DNA of 26,021 nucleotides from a bacterium (lineage in GTDB: Bacteria > SZUA-182 > SZUA-191 > JAJRXT01): contig JAJRUU010000008.1 in NCBI GenBank assembly GCA_024277605.1, positions 1-26,021 of the forward strand, given 5' to 3'. Made by a program: the position numbers and the translations under genes. The notes under the pieces are model-generated. The model saw only the letters and a list, made by a program, of their open reading frames with translations, was not told the origin of the DNA and did no database searches. Of the stretch, positions 1-7,333 are shown one piece after another; within the stretch, counting starts at the first letter, position 1; each line of letters begins with the position of its first letter.

Positions 1-29
1 CCCCCACAAAATTTAACCTGAATTTAACA

Positions 30-49
30 TTTCAGAAATATTCCTGAAA
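30..49. promoter_or_regulatory. Inverted repeat upstream of glnA, possible operator
   Basis: The arms TTTCAG (30-35) and CTGAAA (44-49) are perfect inverted repeats separated by 8 nt, about 70 bp upstream of the putative -10 of glnA. A second dyad, CTGGAA (79-84) and TTCCAG (102-107), lies closer and overlaps where the -35 would be. Neither matches the GlnR/TnrA box TGTNA-N7-TNACA. Binding by a nitrogen regulator is only inferred from position. Confidence 0.3.
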
Positions 50-117
50 CACAAGTAGTGTAATTTGAAATAATAAAGCTGGAAGTTATTTTCTGTGTTT
101 TTTCCAGTGGGCTAATA

Positions 118-126
118 TGCTATGAT
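118..126 (+). promoter_or_regulatory. Extended -10 promoter of glnA
   Basis: TGCTATGAT fits an extended -10 (TGN followed by TATGAT, one mismatch to TATAAT). The -35 position holds only a T-run (about 98-103), so it is weak, which is usual for extended -10 promoters. Initiation would fall near 133, giving a leader of about 60 nt before the ATG at 192. Confidence 0.45.
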
Positions 127-191
127 TAGATAAATTGCAGCATGCGTTTTACAGAGATTTCAACCAACCAATAACAGAGGAGGAAGAAGAG

Positions 192-1526
192 ATGTCCACT
201 AAGGACAAAGAGTATGTATTAAAGATGGTCAAAGACAACGATGTACGTTTTATTCGCTTTTGGTTTACCGATATTCTTGGTTTCCTGAAGAGCTTTGCCA
301 TTACTCGTAATGAGCTCGAAGGGGCACTGGAAGAGGGCATGGGATTTGACGGCTAATCGATTGAAGGTTTTTGCCGGATCGATGAATCGGATATGATAGC
401 GTTGCCCGACCCCAGCACCTTTTGTATCCTGCCCTGGCGTCCTCAGGATGGGAACCGGGTAGCCCGCATGTTCTGCGACATTGTTCACCCGGACGGTACT
501 CCTTTTGAGGGCGATCCCCGCGGAGTGCTTAGGAGAAACTTAAAGCGGGCTGCCGATCTGGGGTATACCTTCTATGTCGGCCCGGAACTTGAGTTCTTCT
601 ATTTTAAGGAGGCAACAGGCGTCCCCCAACCGCTGGATCAGGGTGGATATTTCGATCTTACGCCATTGGATGTAGCCTCTGATCTGCGGCGAGAGACGGT
701 GCTTACTTTAGAGGAAATGGGTATTCCGGTGGAATACAGTCATCATGAAGTGGCCCCCAGTCAGCATGAAATTGATCTTAAGTATACCGATGCGCTGACC
801 ATGGCCGATAACGCCATGACTTACCGGCTGGTGGTTAAGGAAATCGCTTTAAAACATGGGGTGCATGCTACCTTTATGCCCAAACCGATGAGCGGCTTAA
901 ACGGCAGCGGGATGCACACGCACCAATCGTTGTTTAGAGGCGAAAGAAATGCCTTCTATGATCCTGAAGATATACATCATTTATCCAAGGAAGGAAGATG
1001 TTATATCGCCGGTCTTATGAAGCATGCCCGGGAATTAACCCTGGTGGCTAATCAGTGGGTGAACTCTTACAAGCGCCTGGTGCCGGGATACGAAGCCCCG
1101 GTATATATTACCTGGGCGCGCAGAAACCGCTCGGACCTGGTGCGGGTACCGATGTATAAACCGGGCAAAGAAAATGCTACCAGGGTAGAGCTGCGTTCCC
1201 CGGACCCGGCCTGTAATCCATATTTAGCCTTTTCGGTAATGCTGGCCGCCGGATTAGACGGAATTGAAAAAGGCTATAAGCTGGCTGAGCCGGTAGAACA
1301 GAATGTATATGAAATGAAGCCCGATGAACGCAAGGCGCTGGGCATAGAGCTTTTACCGGAGGATTTGTGGGAAGCTATTCAGGTGACTGAGAAAAGCGAA
1401 CTGGTGCGGAAGGCCCTTGGCGATCATGTGTTTACTAATTTTATCGAGAACAAAAAGATAGAATGGGATAACTACCGGGCGCAGGTTACTGACCTTGAAT
1501 TAAAAATGTATCTCTCGGTTCTTTAA
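192..1526 (+). pseudogene. glnA: Glutamine synthetase type I, interrupted by an in-frame TAA at codon 55
   Basis: Glutamine synthetase makes glutamine from glutamate, ammonia and ATP in a dodecamer whose active sites lie between subunits. The ATG at 192 follows GGAGG at about 179-183. The frame is 445 codons with stop, normal for the short GSI-alpha type, and it aligns by eye throughout: ELEFFYF, EYSHHEVAPSQHEIDL, GLNGSGMHTHQSL, NSYKRLVPGYEAP and ELRSPDPACNPYLAF are all intact. The sole defect is TAA at 354-356, where the near-invariant motif FDGSSIEGF reads FDG-stop-SIEGF. One TCA-to-TAA change explains it. The tail lacks the NLYDLPPEE-type adenylylation loop, supporting GSI-alpha. Restart at ATG 393 would give 377 residues lacking the N-terminal domain that donates the catalytic Asp (D53 here) to the neighbouring subunit, so it should be inactive. 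The alternatives are a base-call error, strain variation or a recent loss. The identity is certain; the functional state is not. Confidence 0.9.
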
Positions 1527-1593
1527 CACTAGGTTCCGTAACTAATCCCTGTATATGAAACTATATAGATGGATTTGCCAAAAAACAAAAAGT

Positions 1594-1641
1594 CCCGCCT
1601 CCCTCCGTGAGGAGTCATAGCCCCACGGAGGGCAGGGGCGG
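1594..1641. terminator. GC-rich hairpin between convergent glnA and yibQ-like gene
   Basis: The arms 1594-1609 and 1624-1641 pair (GCCTCCCTCCGTG against CACGGAGGGCAGGGGC, one bulge). Read on the minus strand the stem is followed by ACTTTTTGTTTTTTGG, a good U-tract, so it should terminate transcripts of the 9331-1734 gene run. On the plus strand it lies 68 bp after the glnA stop but has no clear U-tract, so bidirectional action is weaker. Confidence 0.7.
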
Positions 1642-1644
1642 TTG

Positions 1645-1725
1645 TTAGCCAAACGGCTTATTGCATAATTAATCCAGTCCCGGGGTCACTGACCCCCTCG
1701 GCTGGTTAGCCCCCCGGCTTAATTA
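1645..1725. repeat. Cluster of small palindromes between glnA and yibQ-like gene
   Basis: GGGGTCACTGACCCC (1682-1696) is a perfect palindrome with a 1-nt centre. It is flanked by two similar short dyads of the form TTAGCC-N-CGGCTTA (about 1646-1661 and 1707-1722), each followed by AT-rich ATTAAT. The two flanking dyads look like a diverged direct repeat. I see no coding sequence here. Confidence 0.4.
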
Positions 1726-1733
1726 ATTGCGAG

Positions 1734-2543
1734 CTAATCTAAAAGTTCTGAGACGGGGGCTAATTGTACGTCGGCTGCCATATCACTCTGTAGGAAGTGT
1801 TCAATGGCGCTGAAAGTATTCAGCCGCGGATGTCCAATTCCGATGGCCTTGCCTTTCTGTTTAGCCAGCACAACCAGCTTATTAAGCTGGGACGTTATAT
1901 CCTCTATCCGGTCCACATTATCCAAGAAAATATCACGCTTCCCGGCTCGTAATCCCATCTTTTTGGCTAAGGAATAGCCGATACTGTCGGAAGTAGTGCG
2001 ACTGTCAATAAAAAATAAACCCCGCTTTTTTAATTCGCCAAGAACAATCCTCATTTGAGCTTCATTTTCGGTAAGATACGACCCCATATGATTGTTTATC
2101 CCCACGGCAAGCGGAATGTTATCCAAACTATATTTTAGCTCGCGCTTCAGCTTGTCCGGTTTCATGTCTACCAATAACATGTGCAGCATTTTACCGTATT
2201 TTTCATAGCGCTTAGGCTCCAGCGGCAAATGCAGCAACACTTCCTGGCCCTGCGCTTTAGCTTTTTGCGCAATTTGGATGGAGTATCGCTGATGGGGGAG
2301 TACTGCCAGGGTAATCCGGGGATCTATTTGATAGAGAATATCAGCCTGATGCGCAGCATAACCTAAATCATCGATAACAATCGCCAGCTTTGGCCGGGCT
2401 ATCGTAGGTGGGGCAGGTAACGAAATTGTGGGTTTCCAGCGCCCGTATAATAGCAGGTTGGCTATTAACAGCAGCAAAATGGCCACCCCCAGCCACATAA
2501 ATAAGCGGGCGGTATTTCTCTTGGCGGTATCTTTATCAGCCAT
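1734..2543 (-). CDS. Divergent polysaccharide deacetylase (YibQ family)
   Basis: This 269-residue protein belongs to the divergent polysaccharide deacetylase (DUF610/YibQ) family of envelope proteins, often encoded beside EnvC and CtpA genes. A single N-terminal membrane anchor spans about residues 14-34, leaving a periplasmic catalytic-type domain. Family motifs are visible in order: AIVIDDLG (54-61), LHLPLEP (104-110), GINNHMGS (148-155), FFIDSRTT (177-184), RDIFLDN (203-209) and GIGHPR (235-240). The substrate is unknown for the family; a role in peptidoglycan or glycan turnover is inferred. It follows the ctpA-like gene after 182 bp, and a perfect hairpin sits just upstream of its ATG with no convincing Shine-Dalgarno, so the mode of translation start is unclear. 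The family call is solid and the biochemical role open. Confidence 0.85.
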   Translation of the reverse strand: MADKDTAKRNTARLFMWLGVAILLLLIANLLLYGRWKPTISLPAPPTIARPKLAIVIDDLGYAAHQADILYQIDPRITLAVLPHQRYSIQIAQKAKAQGQEVLLHLPLEPKRYEKYGKMLHMLLVDMKPDKLKRELKYSLDNIPLAVGINNHMGSYLTENEAQMRIVLGELKKRGLFFIDSRTTSDSIGYSLAKKMGLRAGKRDIFLDNVDRIEDITSQLNKLVVLAKQKGKAIGIGHPRLNTFSAIEHFLQSDMAADVQLAPVSELLD

Positions 2544-2553
2544 AATGCAAAAA

Positions 2554-2588
2554 TATAAAAGGTGGCATACGAACAGCCACCTTTTATA
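2554..2588 (-). terminator. Perfect 13-bp hairpin directly upstream of yibQ-like start
   Basis: TATAAAAGGTGGC (2554-2566) and GCCACCTTTTATA (2576-2588) pair perfectly around a 9-nt loop. On the minus strand the stem is followed by TTTTTGC and then, within 12 nt, by the yibQ-like ATG. It has the shape of an intrinsic terminator or attenuator for transcripts arriving from ctpA. Because it abuts the start codon it could also control ribosome access. Confidence 0.6.
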
Positions 2589-2592
2589 CCCA

Positions 2593-2614
2593 ATCTATTC
2601 ATAAACCAGACACG
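2593..2614 (-). repeat. Short intergenic motif, copy 1 (GTTTATGAATAGAT)
   Basis: On the minus strand this reads GTCTGGTTTATGAATAGATT. Copy 2 (5105-5126) reads GTCTGAGTTTATGAATAGAT, and diverged copies lie at 15970-15985 and 17209-17220. All four are intergenic. The function is unknown. Confidence 0.5.
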
Positions 2615-2710
2615 GCCTAGCAGCCTATGGCTGGCTTGCTCCTGAAATTATCGATAGGAAGCTCATAAACTTAAGGCATTCAACAAAACACACACTTGCA
2701 GCTGATAAGA

Positions 2711-2725
2711 CCCGACTTAGTCGGG
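2711..2725 (-). terminator. Hairpin abutting the ctpA stop codon
   Basis: CCCGACTTAGTCGGG is a 15-nt palindrome that starts with the very next base after the ctpA TAA on the minus strand. There is no strong U-tract (TCTTATC follows). It may protect the mRNA 3' end or pause transcription. A sister hairpin of the same design abuts the stop of the transketolase N half. Confidence 0.45.
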
Positions 2726-4063
2726 TTATTGATTCGCTATATTTAAGTCCATAGTGCCAAGAATACGGTTAGCTTTTAATATCTGGATAGCACGGTGAAG
2801 CTGAATATCCGTTATTTTTTCTTCTTGCACCGCTGATTCAGCTTCTACATCAACCTCTTCATCCGGCAATTGTTCGCTATCGTCAACTTTACTGTTTTTA
2901 AATTGACGCAGGTCTTTCTCCCTGATAAAGTGCGGCTTCTTTTTATTTTCTTCCGGATCGAGAGTCCGGGCTTCAACTACAATATCCGGCGTAATCCCTT
3001 TTTTATGAATATTGGTACCACTGGGAGTATAATAGTAAGCCGTAGTCAGTCGCAAACCAGAACCGTCACTTAAAGGGATTACCGTCTGAACCGAACCCTT
3101 ACCGAATGTCTGCGTTCCTAAAATCACCCCTCGTTTATGATCCTGAATAGCGCCGGCCACAATCTCTGAGGCGCTGGCGCTGCCGGAATTCACCAGCACC
3201 ATTATGGGATAGTCATTGTCTTCCAGCTTTATTCGGGCATCAAACTCTTTGTTTTGATTGCTGATTCTACCCTTAGTAGAAACTATCAGTTTCCCTTCCT
3301 CTAAAAATCTATCAGAAATCGCAACAGCCATATCCAACAATCCTCCAGGGTTGTTCCTCACATCCAGGATCAATGCGTGCATCCCTTGAGATCTTAATTC
3401 TGCCAAAGCAGCATCAAGTTCAGTATCGCTCCGCTCCTGGAATTGTCGGATTCGGATATAGCCGATACCTTCATCTACCATTTTATGAGAAATGTTTTTA
3501 ATCTGGATGATTTCCCGCACAATGGTATAATCTTTGGGTTTCGTCAACCCCTTGCGCATAATACTGATAACTACTTCAGCCCCTCGGGGTCCCCGTATTT
3601 GTTTTACCGCATCCATGAGAGACATATCTTTGGTAGATTTGCCATCAACTTTTACTATCCAATCCCCAGCTTGAACACCCGCTTCATCCGCAGGAGTCCC
3701 CTCAATGGGAGCCACTACCGTCAGCTTATTATCTTTGATGGTGATCTCGATTCCCAACCCTCCGAAACTACCTTTAGTATCAACTTGCATCTCTTTATAA
3801 GCATCGGGAGGCATATAAGAACTATGGGCATCAAGGTTGCGCAGCATTCCCCAAATCGCCCCGTTATATAATTCATCAACATCTATCTCCTCAACGTAAT
3901 TTGTCTCTACCAATTTCAGCACATCGGTAAATACCTTGAGTTTTTCATACGTTTTGTCTTGAGCGGAATTTTTTTCTGCCACGCCTATTGCGGTCAACAG
4001 CGTAACACACAAAATCAAAAGGGTTGTCGACCAACGACTGCGGCGGCCATCTCTGTTCTTCAT
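2726..4063 (-). CDS. ctpA: S41-family C-terminal processing protease (CtpA type)
   Basis: This 445-residue carboxyl-terminal processing protease should act in the periplasm, trimming envelope proteins or peptidoglycan enzymes. I chose the ATG at 4063 because GGAAGGAGAG lies just upstream; an in-frame TTG at 4081 has no such support. A signal/anchor segment spans about residues 12-29. A PDZ domain follows at about 98-180 (GGLGIEI, PADEAGVQAGDWIVKVDG), then the S41 core with DVRNNPGG (234-241), the nucleophile Ser297 in SGSASASEIV and the general base Lys322 in FGKGSVQ, with Gln326 after it. Spacing of Ser to Lys (25 residues) matches E. coli Prc. The tail (about 390-420) is acidic and low-complexity. 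It lies 50 bp after the transketolase C gene and 182 bp before the yibQ-like gene, a pairing seen in many Gram-negative genomes. Confidence 0.93.
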   Translation of the reverse strand: MKNRDGRRSRWSTTLLILCVTLLTAIGVAEKNSAQDKTYEKLKVFTDVLKLVETNYVEEIDVDELYNGAIWGMLRNLDAHSSYMPPDAYKEMQVDTKGSFGGLGIEITIKDNKLTVVAPIEGTPADEAGVQAGDWIVKVDGKSTKDMSLMDAVKQIRGPRGAEVVISIMRKGLTKPKDYTIVREIIQIKNISHKMVDEGIGYIRIRQFQERSDTELDAALAELRSQGMHALILDVRNNPGGLLDMAVAISDRFLEEGKLIVSTKGRISNQNKEFDARIKLEDNDYPIMVLVNSGSASASEIVAGAIQDHKRGVILGTQTFGKGSVQTVIPLSDGSGLRLTTAYYYTPSGTNIHKKGITPDIVVEARTLDPEENKKKPHFIREKDLRQFKNSKVDDSEQLPDEEVDVEAESAVQEEKITDIQLHRAIQILKANRILGTMDLNIANQ

Positions 4064-4113
4064 TAATTCTCTCCTTCCCAAACAACCTGAACAATTTCGG
4101 GTCTTATTACGAG

Positions 4114-5067
4114 TTATTTAGATTTCTTTTTCGCTAAAATTTCTAAGGCCGCCTTTTCGAAGTGCTTGGCGGTAAGGCCATATTTTTCCAGTAATACATC
4201 GGGTTGGGCCGATACACCATAGTGGTCGCAAATACCGATACGTTTTAGGATCACCGGACAGTTTTCGCTCAATACCTCGGCTACCGCACTTCCCAAGCCC
4301 CCGATTATTGAATGTTCTTCAGCGGTAATTATGGCGCCCGTCTCCTGGGCGGCGGTTATAATACTCTTTTGGTCAATGGGTTTAATAGTAGCCATATTAA
4401 TAACTCTGGCATTGATCCCCCTGGCAGCTAAGGACTCAGCCGCATCCATTGCGATAGACACCATTAACCCTGCAGCGATAAAGGTTAAATCCTCGCCTGC
4501 TCGGAGGACTTTAGCCCGGCCTATGGTAAATTCATGGGTTTCATCACAGATTACGGGAAAGTCATACCGGGACACGCGGATATAAACCGGACCACTATAC
4601 TCATAGGCGGCAGTGACAGCCTTTTCCACCTCACAAGCATCCGCCGGAATAATCACCGTCATGTTGGGCAACACCCGGATCAGGGCTATGTCTTCGAGAC
4701 AATGATGCGTGGCCCCATCTTCTCCTACGGTAATTCCTCCGTGGCTGGCTACCAGTTTCACATTCAGGTTTGAGTAGCAAACAGATTGCCTGATCTGCTC
4801 CCAGGCCCGGCCGGTTTGAAATATGGCGAAGGTACTGGTAAATGGTATTTTCCCGGCACTGGCCAAGCCCGCAGCAGTGCCGATCATGTCCTGTTCGGAA
4901 ACCCCCATATTAAAAAAACGATCAGGGAACTTCTTGGCAAATATAGCCGTTTGGGTAGAGCAAGAAAGGTCAGCATCCAATACCACAATTCTCTCATCCG
5001 CTTCCCCTAAAGCAGCCAAGGTTTCCCCATAAGCTTTGCGTGTACTTCGCCTTTGTCTGTCTTTCAT
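4114..5067 (-). CDS. Transketolase, C-terminal subunit
   Basis: This 317-residue protein carries the pyrimidine-binding and C-terminal domains of a two-subunit transketolase, which moves two-carbon ketol units between sugar phosphates in the pentose-phosphate pathway in the cytosol. Glu58 in the motif NMGVSEQDM is the glutamate that activates thiamine diphosphate. The pyrimidine-domain signatures TSTFAIFQTGRAWEQIRQSV and HHCLEDIALIRVLPN follow, and the C-terminal transketolase domain starts near residue 190. The ATG at 5067 has AGGAAGGA about 12 nt upstream. It lies 148 bp after the N-terminal subunit, an unusually long gap for obligate partners, and that gap contains hairpins. The split form is widespread in archaea and many bacteria. 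It could also serve a related ketolase, but transketolase is by far the best call. Confidence 0.92.
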   Translation of the reverse strand: MKDRQRRSTRKAYGETLAALGEADERIVVLDADLSCSTQTAIFAKKFPDRFFNMGVSEQDMIGTAAGLASAGKIPFTSTFAIFQTGRAWEQIRQSVCYSNLNVKLVASHGGITVGEDGATHHCLEDIALIRVLPNMTVIIPADACEVEKAVTAAYEYSGPVYIRVSRYDFPVICDETHEFTIGRAKVLRAGEDLTFIAAGLMVSIAMDAAESLAARGINARVINMATIKPIDQKSIITAAQETGAIITAEEHSIIGGLGSAVAEVLSENCPVILKRIGICDHYGVSAQPDVLLEKYGLTAKHFEKAALEILAKKKSK

Positions 5068-5104
5068 TATACTAACAAATCCTTCCTGAAAAGAGAGTAT
5101 TTAA

Positions 5105-5126
5105 GCCTGATCTATTCATAAACTCA
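5105..5126 (-). repeat. Short intergenic motif, copy 2 (GTTTATGAATAGAT)
   Basis: On the minus strand this reads GTCTGAGTTTATGAATAGAT followed by CAGG. It lies between the hairpins behind the transketolase N gene and the start of the C gene, the same relative position as copy 1 between ctpA and the yibQ-like gene. Confidence 0.5.
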
Positions 5127-5179
5127 GACTAGATTCGCAAGACACCTCTTGTGAGATAAGGTGCATGATCCAATGTCCT

Positions 5180-5215
5180 AAAAGAAACAGGCTGTGCCTG
5201 CCCGAATTTTTCGGG
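5180..5215 (-). terminator. Tandem hairpins after transketolase N half
   Basis: Directly after the TAA stop the minus strand reads CCCGAAAAATTCGGG (5215-5201), then a second stem CAGGC-ACA-GCCTG (5200-5188), then TTTCTTTT. The second stem plus T-run resembles a weak intrinsic terminator. It sits inside the tkt gene pair, so partial attenuation between the two subunits is possible. Confidence 0.5.
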
Positions 5216-6046
5216 TTAAGCAGCCCCCAACTCGTCTAGAGCCTGCGTCAGCTCTTTTTCAGTCGGGACTGTTCCGTGATATTTTACCTGCCCCTCCATA
5301 AAGGAGACCCCTTTGCCTTTAACCGTACGAGCGACTATCAGACTGGGCTTGCCTTTAACTTGATCCGCATTATCCAGGGCGGCAATAATTTGGTTGAAAT
5401 CATGGCCGTCTATTTCCTGCACCTCCCAGCCAAAAGCCTTCCATTTATCTGCTATTGGATCGACACCCATAATATCTTTGACACAACCATCTATCTGTAA
5501 ACCGTTATTATCTACAAAGGCACATATGTTTTCCAGTTTGTAGTGGGCCGCACTCATAGCGGCTTCCCACACCTGCCCCTCCTGCAACTCTCCGTCACCC
5601 AACAAGGCATAAACCTTAATGTCTTTATGATCTAACCTGGACGCCAGGGCCATCCCGTTAGCCATAGACAAACCCTGCCCCAGGGAACCGGTTGACACCT
5701 CAACCCCGGGAGTGGTGAGACTGAAAGGGTGGCCTTGCAGGATGCTCCCATACTGCCGCAGAGTCATCAAATGTCTGGAATCGAAATAGCCTGCCTTGGC
5801 CAAGGCAGCATATAAAGCCGGCGCTGCATGCCCTTTAGAAAGCACAAACTTGTCGCGCCCATCCCATTTGGGGTCTTCTGGTTTATGCTGCATTTTGTGG
5901 AAATAGAGTGCGGCAATAATATCAACGGCAGATAGTGAGCCGCCGGTATGCCCTGAGTCGGCGTTGTGAAGCATTTTTAAAACATCAACCCGTAAAGAGC
6001 GGGCGATTTCCTGCAGTTCGAATAATTGGACGGCGCTAACGGGCAT
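5216..6046 (-). CDS. Transketolase, N-terminal subunit
   Basis: This 276-residue protein is the diphosphate-binding half of the split transketolase. Visible features are SGHTGGSLS (31-39) with the catalytic-site His33, KGHAAPALYA (71-80), TGSLGQGLSMANGMAL (119-134), and the thiamine diphosphate/Mg motif that starts at GDGELQEG (150-157) and ends at the Asn pair 180-181. The ATG at 6046 has AGGAG about 8 nt upstream. It needs the C-terminal subunit encoded next downstream for activity. The alanine dehydrogenase gene ends 121 bp upstream, and a weak terminator-like structure follows the stop. Confidence 0.93.
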   Translation of the reverse strand: MPVSAVQLFELQEIARSLRVDVLKMLHNADSGHTGGSLSAVDIIAALYFHKMQHKPEDPKWDGRDKFVLSKGHAAPALYAALAKAGYFDSRHLMTLRQYGSILQGHPFSLTTPGVEVSTGSLGQGLSMANGMALASRLDHKDIKVYALLGDGELQEGQVWEAAMSAAHYKLENICAFVDNNGLQIDGCVKDIMGVDPIADKWKAFGWEVQEIDGHDFNQIIAALDNADQVKGKPSLIVARTVKGKGVSFMEGQVKYHGTVPTEKELTQALDELGAA

Positions 6047-6167
6047 TTAAGAGCTCCTATGAAAATTATTTTGTAAGCCTCTCGGTCTATGTGATACTTA
6101 TATAATGTTCATTGTTGAACGGCGTTACCAGCTAACCATTACCGCTAGATTATACCATTTTTCAAAA

Positions 6168-7271
6168 CTAATTCAAGTCATAACACTCTATGTCTAAATC
6201 CTCTGCCACTTCAGGACAGGCAAGCTTGCCATAATATAGATTCAGCCCCTTGGCCAGCGCAGGGTCTTGCTCAAGCGCCTGCCTGGCTCCACTTTGGGCC
6301 AGCTTAACCGCATAGGGCAAGGTAGCATTAGCTAAAGCGAAGGTAGAAGTACGGGCCACAATCCCTGGAATGTTAGCCACACAGTAATGAATAACTCCAT
6401 CTACTGTATATGTGGGCTGGCTGTGAGTAGTAGTACGGCAGGTTTCCGTACAGCCCCCCTGATCCACGGCCACATCCACTATTACCGAGCCTTCCCTCAT
6501 TTTCGATACCATTTTACGGGTTATTAACTTAGGCGATTTATGGCCAGGAATCAACACCGCCCCTATAGCCAGGTCTGAGTGGGTTAATGACGATTCAATA
6601 TTGTTGCTGTTGGACATCAGCGTAGTGACCCGGCTGCCGAAAATATTCTCCAAACATCGTAGCCGTTCTAAATTTATATCCAGAATAATTACTCGCGCAC
6701 CCATGCCCACCGCCATCTTAGCGGCATTCAAACCCACCAGACCGCCTCCGATAACGGTTACCAGCCCGCGTTGCACCCCGGGGACTCCACCCATTAAAAC
6801 CCCTCGTCCCCCATGATCTTTCTGCAGGCAATTGGCCCCTACCTGAATCGACATTCTCCCGGCTATTTCACTCATGGGAGCAAGCACCGGCAAACTACCG
6901 TCAGCTAATTGTATTGTCTCATACGCTATGCCAACAATTTTACTGTCCAAAAGAGATCTGGTGAGTTCTGCGGAAGCCGCCAGGTGCAGAAAGGTAAATA
7001 AAATTTGCCCTTCCCGCAACAAAGGATATTCACTCGGCAGGGGTTCTTTAACCTTAATAATCATCTGCGCTTGTTCGAACAATTGGACTTTGTCTGCTAT
7101 AATAAGCGCTCCGGCAGCCTCAAACTCCTCATCACTTATGCCACTGCCCATTCCCGCTCGTTGTTCCAGCAACACTTTATGGCCTGAAGCTACCAACTCT
7201 TCAACTCCGGCGGGTACAATTCCAACCCTGTATTCATTGTCTTTAATTTCTTTGGGAATTCCTATTATCAA
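6168..7271 (-). CDS. ald: Alanine dehydrogenase
   Basis: This enzyme catalyses the reversible NAD-dependent deamination of L-alanine to pyruvate and ammonia in the cytosol. The protein has 367 residues, the usual length, and begins MIIGIPKEIK as the family does. That N-terminus requires a TTG start at 7271, which has AAGGTGG 10 nt upstream. Catalytic residues are all present at the canonical numbers: Arg15, Lys75 in IIKVKEPLP, His96 in TFLHLA, and Asp270 in IVDVAVDQGG. The NAD-binding Rossmann motif is VIGGGLVGLNAAKMA (173-187). It sits between the TPR membrane protein gene (62 bp upstream) and the transketolase genes. Its link to them is probably co-transcription rather than a shared pathway. 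Confidence 0.95.
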   Translation of the reverse strand: MIIGIPKEIKDNEYRVGIVPAGVEELVASGHKVLLEQRAGMGSGISDEEFEAAGALIIADKVQLFEQAQMIIKVKEPLPSEYPLLREGQILFTFLHLAASAELTRSLLDSKIVGIAYETIQLADGSLPVLAPMSEIAGRMSIQVGANCLQKDHGGRGVLMGGVPGVQRGLVTVIGGGLVGLNAAKMAVGMGARVIILDINLERLRCLENIFGSRVTTLMSNSNNIESSLTHSDLAIGAVLIPGHKSPKLITRKMVSKMREGSVIVDVAVDQGGCTETCRTTTHSQPTYTVDGVIHYCVANIPGIVARTSTFALANATLPYAVKLAQSGARQALEQDPALAKGLNLYYGKLACPEVAEDLDIECYDLN

Positions 7272-7333
7272 TGTCTATTATCCACCTTATATCAGTTTAA
7301 AATCATTACCTGCATTTTTAGCTCACTATCTTT

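Noticed and set aside
354..356. Selenocysteine, pyrrolysine or stop-codon reassignment at the glnA TAA
   Set aside because: The codon is TAA, not TGA or TAG, the expected residue is Ser, and TAA ends other genes in the window normally.
3443..3871. 142-residue plus-strand frame inside ctpA
   Set aside because: It lies wholly within a strongly conserved protease gene on the other strand and has no coding signature.
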